A stretch of DNA of 64,000 nt from Acuticoccus kalidii (lineage in GTDB: Bacteria > Pseudomonadota > Alphaproteobacteria > Rhizobiales > Amorphaceae): positions 124,001 to 188,000 of the forward strand of contig NZ_JAKGCS010000007.1 of NCBI RefSeq assembly GCF_021556395.1, in the 5' to 3' direction. Numbering within the stretch: the stretch's first letter is position 1; each line of letters opens with the position of its first letter. Made by a program: the position numbers and the translations under genes. The notes beneath the pieces were generated by a model that saw nothing but the letters and a program-made list of their open reading frames with translations, was not told where the DNA came from and did no database searches. Below, piece after piece: positions 26,983 through 38,252 of the stretch.

Positions 26983-28659
26983 ATGAACGACATCAGTCTC
27001 CGCACCAAGCTCCGCGTGATCATGTTGATCCTCGCCGTCCTCACCGTGTCCCTCGGAGTCTTCTCCGTCGATCGGATGAGCGTGATCAACGCGAAGTCCA
27101 CGTTAATTTCCGATGTGATCGCCCCGCGTGTCGAAAGCCTCAACGTGGCCAATACGGCGACGTCGGATTACCGGATCGCACAGGCAACGCATGTCCTTTC
27201 CACGAGCCGAAGCCAGATGGCGGCAGTCGAAAGCAGCATGGCCGAGCTCGGCAAGCGCGTCGACGATCGGCTCGGCGGCCTCGCCCGGCAGGACCTCACG
27301 GGCGAACAGCGCGCCCGCCTCGATCGCGTCATCGCCGGATGGAATGATTACGTGAAACGAAGCAGCGCCATGGTCGAAACCTCCCGGCGCAACGAGAACG
27401 ATTCCGCGCTCGCCATGTTCCTCGATTCGACGGCACTGTTCGACGAATTCTCGCAGATGATGGTCGATCTCATCACCGAATTTCAGCAAGAAAGCGCCGC
27501 CGCAAACGCGGACGGGGACCAAACCTACACCCTGTCCCGCATCGTCGTGATTACATCCCTCGCCTTGGTGGTCGTCGTCTATATCACCGTGTCGATCTTC
27601 TTCGACCGCGCTGTCGGAAAGTCGATCACCTCGATGACCGACACGATGACGAAGCTTGCCGACGACGACATGACCGTCGAGGTCCATGGACGCAATCGCG
27701 GCGACGAGATCGGCGCCATGGCGCGGGCCGTGCAAATCTTCAAGGAGAACGCCGTCGCCCGCAAGTCGCTCGAGGCGGCACAGCAGGAAGAGGAAGCCAA
27801 GCGCCAAAAACGCCTTGCCCAGATGGAGGAGCTCTTGTCGAGCTTCGAGGCGACGGTGTCGGATTCGCTCCAGACGGTGGCGTCGGCCGCGACCCAGCTC
27901 AACACCACCGCCAACGAGATGATGACGATCTCGCAGACCACGAGCCAGAGGGCCGAGGTGTCGACGACCGCCGCCGAACAGACCTCCTCCAACGTACAGA
28001 CGGTGGCGACCGCGACGGAGGAGATGAATTCATCCCTCCAGGAGATTTCCCATCAGGTGAACCGCGCATCGGGCATCGTTCGCAGCGCGGTGGACGAGGC
28101 GCAGCGCACCAACGGCACGATCAAGGGGCTCGCAACGGCATCCGAGCGGATCGGCGAAGTGATCAGCCTCATCGCCGATATTGCCGAGCAGACCAACCTC
28201 CTCGCCCTCAACGCGACGATCGAGGCGGCGAGAGCGGGCGATGCCGGCAAGGGGTTCGCGGTCGTCGCCTCGGAGGTGAAGAGCCTCGCCGAGCGGACAG
28301 GCAAAGCGACGGAAGAGATCGCGAGCCAGATCGAGACGATGCAGGGGGCGACCAACAACGCGGTCGGCGCGATCGAGAGCATCGGCGCGACGATCGATTC
28401 CATCAACGAGATCACGACCGCGATTTCCGCCGCCGTCGAGGAGCAGAGCGCGGCGACTTCGGAAATCGCCCGCAATGTCACCCAAGCGGCGGGCGGCACC
28501 GAAGCGGTGTGCACCAATGTGGTTCAGGTGAGCGAAGGCGCCCGGCAAACGGGCGATGCCGCGAACCAGCTCCTCGACGCCGCCGGGACGCTGTCGCGCA
28601 GCTCGGACCAGTTGACCGACGAGGTGACGATGTTCCTCGGCAAAGTGAGAGCCGCCTGA
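26983..28659 (+). CDS. Methyl-accepting chemotaxis protein
   Basis: Transmembrane chemoreceptor that signals through CheA/CheW. Layout of the 558 residues: short cytoplasmic start, TM1 at about 11-29, a periplasmic four-helix-type ligand domain to about 185, TM2 around 188-208 (IVVITSLALVVVVYITVSIF), HAMP (about 210-265, with DDDMTVEVHGRNRGDEIGAM), and the signalling hairpin with the conserved tip EQTNLLALNATIEAARAG. The ATG at 26983 is followed directly by the membrane signal; AAAGG lies upstream. No che genes are nearby, so it is an orphan receptor. It lacks a C-terminal NWETF-type CheR tether. The ligand is unknown. Confidence 0.95.
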   Translation: MNDISLRTKLRVIMLILAVLTVSLGVFSVDRMSVINAKSTLISDVIAPRVESLNVANTATSDYRIAQATHVLSTSRSQMAAVESSMAELGKRVDDRLGGLARQDLTGEQRARLDRVIAGWNDYVKRSSAMVETSRRNENDSALAMFLDSTALFDEFSQMMVDLITEFQQESAAANADGDQTYTLSRIVVITSLALVVVVYITVSIFFDRAVGKSITSMTDTMTKLADDDMTVEVHGRNRGDEIGAMARAVQIFKENAVARKSLEAAQQEEEAKRQKRLAQMEELLSSFEATVSDSLQTVASAATQLNTTANEMMTISQTTSQRAEVSTTAAEQTSSNVQTVATATEEMNSSLQEISHQVNRASGIVRSAVDEAQRTNGTIKGLATASERIGEVISLIADIAEQTNLLALNATIEAARAGDAGKGFAVVASEVKSLAERTGKATEEIASQIETMQGATNNAVGAIESIGATIDSINEITTAISAAVEEQSAATSEIARNVTQAAGGTEAVCTNVVQVSEGARQTGDAANQLLDAAGTLSRSSDQLTDEVTMFLGKVRAA

Positions 28660-28856
28660 TCGGGCGAATACCGGCGAGACCCTTGCCTGTCGCGCCGGTC
28701 ACGGACCGGCGGGGGCGGCCCGGTCCCACGCCATATGGCCGGGATGCCGGGTTCGGACGCTACGATCGATACGCTGGCCAGCCGTCCGGCGGTCCATCCG
28801 GTCCGGCGGTTGAGCGGAATGGCGTCGCTTCGCCATTCAAGGCCCCGCAACGCATG

Positions 28857-28882
28857 CCGGGCGGCCCGCAAAGGCCGCCCGG
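28857..28882. terminator. Hairpin between MCP gene and aspS
   Basis: CCGGGCGGCC (28857-28866) pairs perfectly with GGCCGCCCGG (28873-28882), loop CGCAAA. It lies 10 bases past the aspS stop codon. No T-run on either strand, so it may act as an mRNA 3' stabiliser as much as a terminator. Confidence 0.6.
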
Positions 28883-28891
28883 TTCGCCGTC

Positions 28892-30667
28892 TCAGTCCGG
28901 CAGGTTGAGGCGAAGGTGCAGTTCGCGAAGCTGGGCCGCCGTCACCGTCGACGGAGCGCCCATCATGAGATCCTCGGCACGCTGGTTCATCGGGAACAGC
29001 GTCACGTCGCGCAGGTTCTCCTTGCCGCAGAGCAGCATTACGATCCGATCGACACCCGGCGCGATGCCACCATGCGGCGGCGCGCCATACTGAAGCGCGG
29101 ACAGCATGCCGCCGAACTTTTCCTGCAGCACCGCCTCGTCATAGCCCGCGATCTCGAACGCGCGGCGCATGATCTCCACCTTATGGTTCCGGATCGCGCC
29201 GGAGGAGAGTTCGATACCGTTGCAGACGATATCGTACTGGAAGGCGTCGATCGTCAGCGGATCCTTCTCGTTCAGCGCCTCGAGGCCGCCTTGCGGCATC
29301 GAGAAGGGGTTGTGCGAGAAATCGATCTCGCCGGTCTCCTCGTTGCGCTCGAACATCGGGAAATCGACGATCCAGCAGAACGCGAATTGATCCTTCTGCG
29401 AAAGGCCCAGCTCGTCGCCGATCTTGTTGCGCGCCTCGCCGGCGAACCGCATGAAGTGCTCGGGGTTGCCGGCAACGAAGAAGACCGCGTCACCCGCCTC
29501 GAGGCCGAGCTGATTGCGCATCGCCTCGGTCCGCTCCGGGCCGATATTCTTGGCGACCGGGCCGGCGCCTTCCGCCTCGCCCTCGCGCCAGAAGATATAC
29601 CCGAGCCCCTTCTGCCCCTCGCTTTGCGCCCAGTTGTTCATCCGGTCGCAGAACGCACGGCTGCCGCCGGTCTTGGCCGGGATCGCCCACACCCGCACGC
29701 GCGGATCGGACTCGATCATCGAGGCGAAGACCTTGAAGCCGGAGCCGGCGAAGTGCGCCGTCACATCGGCCATCTCGATCGGGTTGCGCAGATCGGGCTT
29801 GTCGGAGCCATATTTCGCGAGCGCCTCGCGATAGGGAATGCGCGGGAAGACCTCCGTGACGGGCTTGTCCTCGGCGAACTCCTTGAAGAGATCGCGCAGG
29901 ACCGGCTCGACCGCGTTGAACACGTCCTCCTGCTCGACGAAGCTCATCTCGATGTCGAGCTGGTAGAATTCGCCCGGCGAACGGTCGGCGCGGGCGTCCT
30001 CGTCGCGGAAGCAGGGGGCGATCTGGAAATAGCGGTCGAAGCCCGCGATCATCACGAGCTGCTTGAACTGCTGCGGGGCCTGCGGCAACGCGTAGAACTT
30101 GCCCGGATGAAGGCGCGAGGGCACGAGGAAGTCGCGCGCCCCTTCCGGCGACGAGGCCGTCAGGATGGGCGTCTGGAACTCCATGAAGCCCGCCTCGGTC
30201 ATCCGCCGGCGGATCGAGGCGATGATCTGGCTGCGCTTGACGATGTCCTTGTGGAGCGTCTCGCGGCGCAGATCGAGAAAGCGGTATTTGAGGCGCGTCT
30301 CTTCCGGATAATCGGGCTCGCCGAAGATCGGCAGCGGTAGCTCGGGCGCCTTCGACAGGACCTCGATCTCGCGGGCAAACACCTCGATCTTGCCGGTGGG
30401 CAGGCGGTCGTTGATCTGCGCGCCGTCGCGCAGCTTGACCTCGCCGTCGATCCGCACCACCCATTCCGCGCGCACCGTCTCGGCGATCTTGAAGGCGGGG
30501 GAATCGGGATCGGCGACCACCTGGGTGATGCCATAATGGTCACGCACGTCGATGAACAGGAGGCCGCCATGATCGCGCACCCGGTGCACCCAACCGGAGA
30601 CGCGGACATTCGAGCCCGCATCGTCGGCGCGAAGGTCGGCACAGGTATGGGAGCGATAGCGGTGCAT
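28892..30667 (-). CDS. aspS: Aspartyl-tRNA synthetase
   Basis: Class II synthetase that charges tRNA-Asp (and, in many alphaproteobacteria, tRNA-Asn for later amidation). The 591-residue protein has the N-terminal OB-fold anticodon domain (about 1-110, [23 protein letters not shown]), motif 1-2 region with [19 protein letters not shown], the bacterial GAD insertion (about 290-420), and motif 3 [14 protein letters not shown]. The ATG at 30667 begins [12 protein letters not shown], the conserved AspS start. It is a stand-alone gene, divergent from the 2H phosphoesterase. Whether it is discriminating cannot be decided without an alignment. Confidence 0.97.
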   Translation of the reverse strand: MHRYRSHTCADLRADDAGSNVRVSGWVHRVRDHGGLLFIDVRDHYGITQVVADPDSPAFKIAETVRAEWVVRIDGEVKLRDGAQINDRLPTGKIEVFAREIEVLSKAPELPLPIFGEPDYPEETRLKYRFLDLRRETLHKDIVKRSQIIASIRRRMTEAGFMEFQTPILTASSPEGARDFLVPSRLHPGKFYALPQAPQQFKQLVMIAGFDRYFQIAPCFRDEDARADRSPGEFYQLDIEMSFVEQEDVFNAVEPVLRDLFKEFAEDKPVTEVFPRIPYREALAKYGSDKPDLRNPIEMADVTAHFAGSGFKVFASMIESDPRVRVWAIPAKTGGSRAFCDRMNNWAQSEGQKGLGYIFWREGEAEGAGPVAKNIGPERTEAMRNQLGLEAGDAVFFVAGNPEHFMRFAGEARNKIGDELGLSQKDQFAFCWIVDFPMFERNEETGEIDFSHNPFSMPQGGLEALNEKDPLTIDAFQYDIVCNGIELSSGAIRNHKVEIMRRAFEIAGYDEAVLQEKFGGMLSALQYGAPPHGGIAPGVDRIVMLLCGKENLRDVTLFPMNQRAEDLMMGAPSTVTAAQLRELHLRLNLPD

Positions 30668-30889
30668 GGTGCATCTCTTCAGAAGCGGGGGAGGAACCGA
30701 GGGCATGGGGCATCCTGCGCGCCCCATGTCAAGCGTCCATCCACGCTTGCCAGTCCCGAGCGAACGCATGACGCCGTTTTTCGCCGGATTTGAACGCCCG
30801 CCGCGCGGCTACCCTTCCCCGCCCCGCGCATGGCAGTCCTGTCCGCGCCGCCGCCGGCCGCACCTCGATCCGCCAATTCGGGCCACGAA

Positions 30890-31423
30890 ATGAATGCGAT
30901 TCGGGAGCCGGCGCCGATCATCGTGACGTTGCAGTTGGACGCGGCGACCGCGGCTCGGTTCGAGGCCGAGCGGCGCGCTCATTTCCCGCCGGCGATCAAT
31001 CGTGTCGGTGCGCATCTCACGCTCTTTCACGCTTTGCCCGGCAGCGAAGAGACGCGCGTCATGGACATGATTGGCAGGGCGGCGCAACGCGCCCCCTTCC
31101 CGCTTGCCGTCGAGGGACTGATGCGCCTCGGCCGCGGCGTCGCCTACCGGATCGCCTCACCCGATCTCGTCGGACTGCGCGGCCGGCTCGCCGAGGCCTT
31201 TCACCCCGTCCTGACGCCGCAGGACCGGGAGCGGTTTCGACCGCACGTCACAATACAGAACAAGGTGACGCCGGAGATCGCACGCGAGACCCATGCGCGC
31301 CTCTGCGCAACATTCGAGCCCTTCACGGCGCGCGCGGAGGGATTGCAGCTCTGGCATTATCGAGGCGGGCCCTGGTCGCCCCTTGGCGCCGTTCCGTTCG
31401 CCGTTTCGCCGGTCAGGCGATGA
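30890..31423 (+). CDS. 2H phosphoesterase superfamily protein (2'-5' RNA ligase-like)
   Basis: The 2H fold is defined by two H-x-T/S motifs; here HLTL (in GAHLTLFHALPG) and HVTI (in RPHVTIQNKV) are about 80 residues apart, as in the family. Members hydrolyse cyclic phosphodiesters or ligate 2'-5' RNA. The 177-residue product from the ATG at 30890 (MNAIREPAPIIVTLQLD) starts at the first beta strand; an in-frame ATG at 30830 would add a Pro/Ala-rich stretch and seems less likely. Its 3' end overlaps the convergent RTX protease gene by 11 bases. Substrate unknown. Confidence 0.82.
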   Translation: MNAIREPAPIIVTLQLDAATAARFEAERRAHFPPAINRVGAHLTLFHALPGSEETRVMDMIGRAAQRAPFPLAVEGLMRLGRGVAYRIASPDLVGLRGRLAEAFHPVLTPQDRERFRPHVTIQNKVTPEIARETHARLCATFEPFTARAEGLQLWHYRGGPWSPLGAVPFAVSPVRR

Positions 31424-32621
31424 AATCGGCCTGATCGAAGGCGATCGAGGCCGCTCCCGCGATCACCACGAGGCCGGGCCCGGTGTCGAGGACCATGTTG
31501 TCGCCGGTCGGGGTCAAGCGCTGGAGCGCCTCGGCGGCGCTCATGTCGAGGGCGCGAATGTCGATCTGGTCGCCCTGGCCCGGGTGGAAATCGGAGAGGA
31601 TCTCGGTGCCCTTGTCGCCGCCGACGACGAAGATGTCGGCGCCCCGATGGCCGATCAGGCGGTCGTTCCCGCCGCCGCCTTCGAGCGTGTCGTCGCCCGC
31701 GCCGCCGAAGAGGATGTCTTCGCCCGAGCCGCCATGGAGATAGTCGTCGCCCGGTTCGCCGAAGAGGCGGTCGGTGCCGTGGCCGCCAAAGGCGCGATCA
31801 TCGTCGAGCCCGGCGCGGAGGCGGTCATCGCCGCCATTGCCGAAGAGCGTGTCGCGCCCATGAAACCCATAGAGGAGATCATTGTCGGCCCCGCCGGTGA
31901 GACGGTCGGCCCCCTCCCGGCCGAACAGCCTGTCGTTTCCCGCACGGCCGAGGAGGACGCTGTCATCGTTGACGCCGATCAGCGTATCGACGCCCGTCGA
32001 GCCGACGACCTTCAGCGTGTTCGATTTCGCGAGGAAGTCGACAGAGACGCCGTCGAACGCGCCAGGTGGGCCGTAGAGGGCCTTGAGGGCTTGCTTGTCG
32101 AAGCGCTGAAACGCGGACTTCGCCCCGTCCGCGTCATTGTAACTCATCAGGGTGTTGTTGGTGTTGTCGAGCCGGAGGGGAAGGTTGGGCGAATCATCGA
32201 ACGGGTGCTTGAGGCCGAGCGCGTGGCCGAACTCATGCAACAAAATCTCGTAGCCGTACGTGCCTTTGGCGAAGCTCTCGAACGAATCGTTCATCGTCAG
32301 CTCGCCATAGGAATTCGGATATCGCGCCGAGCTATAGGGATAATGTGCCCATGAGACGCCGTCCGCTTCGGTGTTGTAGCTGATCGACACCATCGCGTCG
32401 GCCTTCGCTCCGACCTCGACGAGCGCGATTCCCGCGACGCTCTCAATATGCGGCACAGCGAGGCGAACGGCAGTCTTCAACATATTGTTTGCAGGGAGCT
32501 GATCGAACGGCAGGTCGCGCATCGGGGCGAACTCATAGGTGACGATGACCGGGGCTCCGATCTTCGTCATCCCGTTCAGCCGGTAGTTGCCACCGGCGAT
32601 CACACTGCAGTAATGGCACAT
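31413..32621 (-). CDS. Serralysin-type zinc metalloprotease with RTX repeats (copy 1)
   Basis: Predicted secreted metzincin. The zinc site HEFGHALGLKH begins at H129 and the Met-turn is LMSYN (M159), with its Tyr as the extra ligand of the serralysin group. Residues about 212-332 hold some twelve RTX nonapeptides (GGSGEDILF, GGAGDDTLE) that bind calcium, and the C-terminus ends QADFIA, acidic residue then hydrophobics, as in type I secretion signals. There is no N-terminal signal or serralysin propeptide: the catalytic domain starts almost at once. The ATG at 32621 is supported by the matching N-terminus of the paralogue at 53922 (both ...AG-x-x-x-R-x-NGMT-x-x-GAP). No ABC/HlyD/TolC genes or inhibitor lie nearby. 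Confidence 0.9.
   Translation of the reverse strand: MCHYCSVIAGGNYRLNGMTKIGAPVIVTYEFAPMRDLPFDQLPANNMLKTAVRLAVPHIESVAGIALVEVGAKADAMVSISYNTEADGVSWAHYPYSSARYPNSYGELTMNDSFESFAKGTYGYEILLHEFGHALGLKHPFDDSPNLPLRLDNTNNTLMSYNDADGAKSAFQRFDKQALKALYGPPGAFDGVSVDFLAKSNTLKVVGSTGVDTLIGVNDDSVLLGRAGNDRLFGREGADRLTGGADNDLLYGFHGRDTLFGNGGDDRLRAGLDDDRAFGGHGTDRLFGEPGDDYLHGGSGEDILFGGAGDDTLEGGGGNDRLIGHRGADIFVVGGDKGTEILSDFHPGQGDQIDIRALDMSAAEALQRLTPTGDNMVLDTGPGLVVIAGAASIAFDQADFIA
31626..31988 (-). repeat. RTX nonapeptide array, protease copy 1
   Basis: Codes about twelve GGxGxDxLx-like units (residues 212-332) that should form a calcium-filled parallel beta roll. Several units are degenerate (GLDDDRAFG, GFHGRDTLF). Confidence 0.85.
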
Positions 32622-32799
32622 GCGAACATCAACCTCGTACGCGGCGCTAGGCGTCTATTCCTAGCAAAGAACGGTCGGTTTGGCGTCGCACCCAGTGTGT
32701 CTTTGCCGCCGCATGGCGGAAAGGCGATGCGTGGACGGTGACATCGGCGCCCGGGATCGCTAGATGTCCCGTCGTACCGACCCGAGTAGGCCCTCTGCA

Positions 32800-35113
<2,314 letters not shown>

Positions 35114-35944
35114 ATGATCCACAAGGTTGCCGTCGGCGACGCATCCATCGCGAACGATGCGCAGATCGTCCTGATCGCCGGGCCGTGCCAGATGGAATCG
35201 CGCGCCCATGCCCTCGAAATGGCGAGCGCGCTCAAGGAGATGTCCGTCGCGCTCGGCATCTCGGTGATCTACAAGACGAGCTACGACAAGGCGAACCGGA
35301 CCTCGCTCAATGCGGCGCGGGGCATGGGCCTGTCGGCCGCGCTTCCCGTCTTCGCCGAGATCCGCGAATCGATCGGCCTGCCGACGCTGACCGACGTGCA
35401 CGAGGCGGCGCAGTGCGCCCCCGTCGCCGAGGCGGTCGACGTCCTCCAGATCCCGGCCTTCCTGTGCCGCCAGACGGATCTTCTCCTCGCCGCCGCCGCG
35501 ACCGGGGCCGCGGTGAATGTGAAGAAGGGCCAGTTTCTCGCCCCCTGGGACATGCGGTTCGTCGCCGAGAAGCTCGCGGGCGGCGGGGCGGAGCGCATCC
35601 TCCTCACCGAGCGCGGCGCCTCCTTCGGCTACAACACCCTCGTCTCCGACATGCGGGCTCTGCCGATCATGGCGGAGACCGGCTGGCCGGTGATCTTCGA
35701 CGCGACACATTCCGTTCAGGCCCCCGGCGGGCTCGGCGGCTCCTCGGGCGGCGACCGGACGATGGTGCCCTATCTCGCCCGCGCGGCGGTCGCGGCAGGG
35801 TGCGCCGGCGTCTTCATCGAAACGCACGAGGCGCCGGACCGTGCGCCCTCGGACGGCCCCAACATGGTGCCGCTCGCGCAGTTGCCCGCCCTCGTCTCCA
35901 CGCTCCTCGAGATCGACCGCCTGGTGAAGGTCGAGGCGGACTGA
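35114..35944 (+). CDS. kdsA: 3-deoxy-8-phosphooctulonate synthase (KDO-8-phosphate synthase)
   Basis: Condenses phosphoenolpyruvate and arabinose 5-phosphate to KDO-8-P for lipopolysaccharide. The 276-residue TIM-barrel protein shows IAGPCQMESR, YKTSYDKANRTS, LPTLTDVHE and FDATHSVQAPGG. The LIAGPCQME cysteine (about C25) is at the position of the metal ligand of class II enzymes; a metal-type enzyme is possible but needs alignment. Its ATG abuts the pyrG stop, so it is co-translated. In related genomes eno follows; here a convergent LysR gene ends 3 bases downstream. Confidence 0.97.
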   Translation: MIHKVAVGDASIANDAQIVLIAGPCQMESRAHALEMASALKEMSVALGISVIYKTSYDKANRTSLNAARGMGLSAALPVFAEIRESIGLPTLTDVHEAAQCAPVAEAVDVLQIPAFLCRQTDLLLAAAATGAAVNVKKGQFLAPWDMRFVAEKLAGGGAERILLTERGASFGYNTLVSDMRALPIMAETGWPVIFDATHSVQAPGGLGGSSGGDRTMVPYLARAAVAAGCAGVFIETHEAPDRAPSDGPNMVPLAQLPALVSTLLEIDRLVKVEAD

Positions 35945-35947
35945 CGC

Positions 35948-36886
35948 TCAGGTCGTCTGACGCGAGACGCTCGCGCCGCGCCAGACGCCCTCATCGACGA
36001 GCCGTTCGGCGGTCTCGACCAAAAGGCGCTTCACCTCCTCGCATGCACGGGTCCGCCCCCTGACGGCCGATGTGGCGAGGGAGACGGTGCGCGTCACCAA
36101 AGGAGCCGTCAGCCGCCGCGCGGCCATGCGGCCCGCCTGGATCTCCTCATAGACCGGCCCGCGCGGCAGCACGGTGAAATAGCCGTCAAGCTCGGTGATC
36201 ATCTTCATCGTGCCCAGCGAATCGATCTCCACCACGACGTTGGGCCTGACACCATTCTCGAGCGACACACGGTCCACGTGGCGGCGCAGCGCATGGGTGG
36301 CACCCGGCATTGCGAGGGGGACGTGCTCCAGGGTCTTCAGCGGCACTTCGTCGAGGCCATGACCATCGTCGACCGGGGCGCCGACCAGGAAGAGCTCCTC
36401 GCAGATCATCGATTCGATATCGATGGTCCGTTCCGGCCGCGGATCATAGAGGAGGCAGATATCGAGCCGGCCGGCCGCCACCCACTCCTGGAGAAAGCCG
36501 GAGAGGCTCTCGATCACGTGGAGTTCGACGGCCGGAAGACGCTCGCGCCAGGCCCGAATCAGAGGGCGCGCGAGGACGGCGTTCACCGATGTCGGCAACC
36601 CGACGACCACCCGCCCCGTAACGACGCCGCCGCCGCGGCCGACGACCTCCGGCACCATGTCAAATTGCCGCAAGATGGCGCTCGCCTGATGCAGGAGCCG
36701 CTCACCCGCTTCGGTCGGACGGGCGCCTTGCGTATCGCGCCTGACGAGGGTGACGCCGAGCGTCTCCTCCAAGGCGCGCACGTGCCGGCTGAGGGCCGGC
36801 TGGGCCACCGAAAGATGGCGCGCGGCCCCCGAGAAGCTGCCGAGCTCCACCACGGCAACGAAATAGCGAAGCTGTCTGATATCCAT
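35948..36886 (-). CDS. LysR family transcriptional regulator
   Basis: Winged helix-turn-helix at residues 1-60 (MDIRQLRYFVAVVELGSFSGAARHLSVAQPALSRHVR, given in part as LSVAQPALSRHVRALEE) and a periplasmic-binding-protein-like effector domain to residue 312. The sequence resembles the Nac/Cbl-like branch, but that is impressionistic. The ATG at 36886 starts the HTH directly. It is divergent from the ABC transporter/CoA-transferase genes that begin at 37047, the classic arrangement of a LysR activator with its target operon. An ATA-N11-TAT element lies in the 160-base gap at 36912-36928; it is close to, but not, the usual T-N11-A spacing. Confidence 0.95.
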   Translation of the reverse strand: MDIRQLRYFVAVVELGSFSGAARHLSVAQPALSRHVRALEETLGVTLVRRDTQGARPTEAGERLLHQASAILRQFDMVPEVVGRGGGVVTGRVVVGLPTSVNAVLARPLIRAWRERLPAVELHVIESLSGFLQEWVAAGRLDICLLYDPRPERTIDIESMICEELFLVGAPVDDGHGLDEVPLKTLEHVPLAMPGATHALRRHVDRVSLENGVRPNVVVEIDSLGTMKMITELDGYFTVLPRGPVYEEIQAGRMAARRLTAPLVTRTVSLATSAVRGRTRACEEVKRLLVETAERLVDEGVWRGASVSRQTT

Positions 36887-37046
36887 GGGCCATACCGTTT
36901 CGGCATGGACCATAGGCTAAAACAGTATTTTTGATCTAGCGCGATTTATTCGCAGACTGGTCGTGTCGGGTCGCGCCGTGTCCACGGTCCCGACCAAAGG
37001 GAACAAATGATCGGTGGGTCTACCGCCGATAGTGGAGAAAACGCTC

Positions 37047-38162
37047 ATGATAAATCGCTCGCGCTCGATGACGCGCGTGGCAGCCGGCGCGTGGCTGATG
37101 CTGTCGACCGCAGGCTTCGCCTATGCGCAGGACGTCCCGTCTTATTATCCGGACGACTATCAAGAGATCATCGAAGCCTCCCGGGGTGAGGGACAGCTTC
37201 TCATCTATTCGAACATGGCGCAGTACAACTGGGCGCCGGTGATCGAAGGCTTCAACAAGCTCTACCCGTGGATCAACGTCTCGACGCTCGATCTTGAAAG
37301 CGACGAGGTCTTCACCCGGTATTATGCCGAGGCGAATTCGGGGGCGAACACCGCCGGCCTGATGGTGAGCGCGACCGTGGACGGTTGGCGCAACTTCATG
37401 GACGGCGACAACGCCCTCGACTACCGCTCGGCCGAAGCCGACCAGCTCCCCGATTGGAGCATCCCGGTCGACAATCTCTACACCGTCTCCACCGACCCGA
37501 TGATCATCGTCTACAACCAGATGACGGTGCCGGAGGATCAGCGGCCGAAGGGAATCGCCGATCTGGCTCGGATCGTCGAGGAATCGGGCGACGCGCTGCG
37601 TGGCAAGTTGACGACCTACAACGCGGCGCAGACCTCGTTCGGTCAGGCCATCGATCTCGTCTATCTGCGCGCCCATGGTGACGACGGCTGGAAGTCGTTC
37701 GAGACGATCGGCTCCCTCACCCGTTCGGAGGTCTCCTCCGGGCCGATGCTCGCCAAGCTGCAGGCCGGCGAATATTCGATCGGCTACTTCATTTCCGGCA
37801 TCGTGTTCTTCCCCAAGCTCGAAAACGCGGCGAGCGCGAAGATCATGGGCTGGAACTTCATCGAAGACGGCACGCCGCTCTTCATGCGTCAGATGGCGAT
37901 CCCCGAGGCGAGCGGCACGCCGGCCTCGGCCAAGCTGATGCTCGACTACATCCTGTCGCAGGCCGGTCAGACGGCGTTCGGCATCGGCGGCCTCACGCCC
38001 TATCGTGAAGGCGTCTCGAAGGACGATGTCGCCTTCTACACCTACGATGCGATCAAGGAAGAGATCGGCGAGGACAACATCCTCCTCATCGACTACGACG
38101 ACGAGCTGATCGCCTCCGACGACTTCATCGAGCGCTGGCGGGAAACCTTCAGCCCGAAATGA
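37047..38162 (+). CDS. ABC transporter substrate-binding protein (Fe(III)/AfuA-FbpA-like family)
   Basis: Periplasmic binding component of the import system at 37047-41052. Signal peptide at residues 1-27 (MINRSRSMTRVAAGAWLMLS..., cut at AYA-QD), then a two-lobed solute-binding fold of the family that includes ferric, thiamine, putrescine and organophosphate binders (LLIYSNMAQYNWAPVIEGF). The two-tyrosine motif of true ferric-binding proteins (YYxxR-like) is not obvious, so iron is not a safe assumption. Context with a CoA transferase and two lyases points to an organic acid. GGAG lies about 11 bases before the ATG. A stable hairpin separates it from the permease gene. Confidence 0.9.
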   Translation: MINRSRSMTRVAAGAWLMLSTAGFAYAQDVPSYYPDDYQEIIEASRGEGQLLIYSNMAQYNWAPVIEGFNKLYPWINVSTLDLESDEVFTRYYAEANSGANTAGLMVSATVDGWRNFMDGDNALDYRSAEADQLPDWSIPVDNLYTVSTDPMIIVYNQMTVPEDQRPKGIADLARIVEESGDALRGKLTTYNAAQTSFGQAIDLVYLRAHGDDGWKSFETIGSLTRSEVSSGPMLAKLQAGEYSIGYFISGIVFFPKLENAASAKIMGWNFIEDGTPLFMRQMAIPEASGTPASAKLMLDYILSQAGQTAFGIGGLTPYREGVSKDDVAFYTYDAIKEEIGEDNILLIDYDDELIASDDFIERWRETFSPK

Positions 38163-38167
38163 GGATC

Positions 38168-38195
38168 CCGGCCGGGGCCGATGCGCCCCGGCCGG
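38168..38195 (+). promoter_or_regulatory. Intercistronic hairpin between binding-protein and permease genes
   Basis: CCGGCCGGGG (38168-38177) pairs perfectly with CCCCGGCCGG (38186-38195), loop CCGATGCG, starting 5 bases after the stop codon. No T-run. Such hairpins protect the upstream mRNA and raise binding-protein output over membrane components in several ABC operons. Confidence 0.65.
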
Positions 38196-38252
38196 CCGTC
38201 CCCGGTGTCGCGCGGCCACGGCCCGCACTCTGCCCCTTTCCAAGGATGAGAC

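Noticed and set aside
36912..36928. LysR operator between the regulator and ABC genes (ATA-N11-TAT)
   Set aside because: Spacing differs from the usual T-N11-A (ATA-N9-TAT) form, so it is only mentioned, not called as a site.
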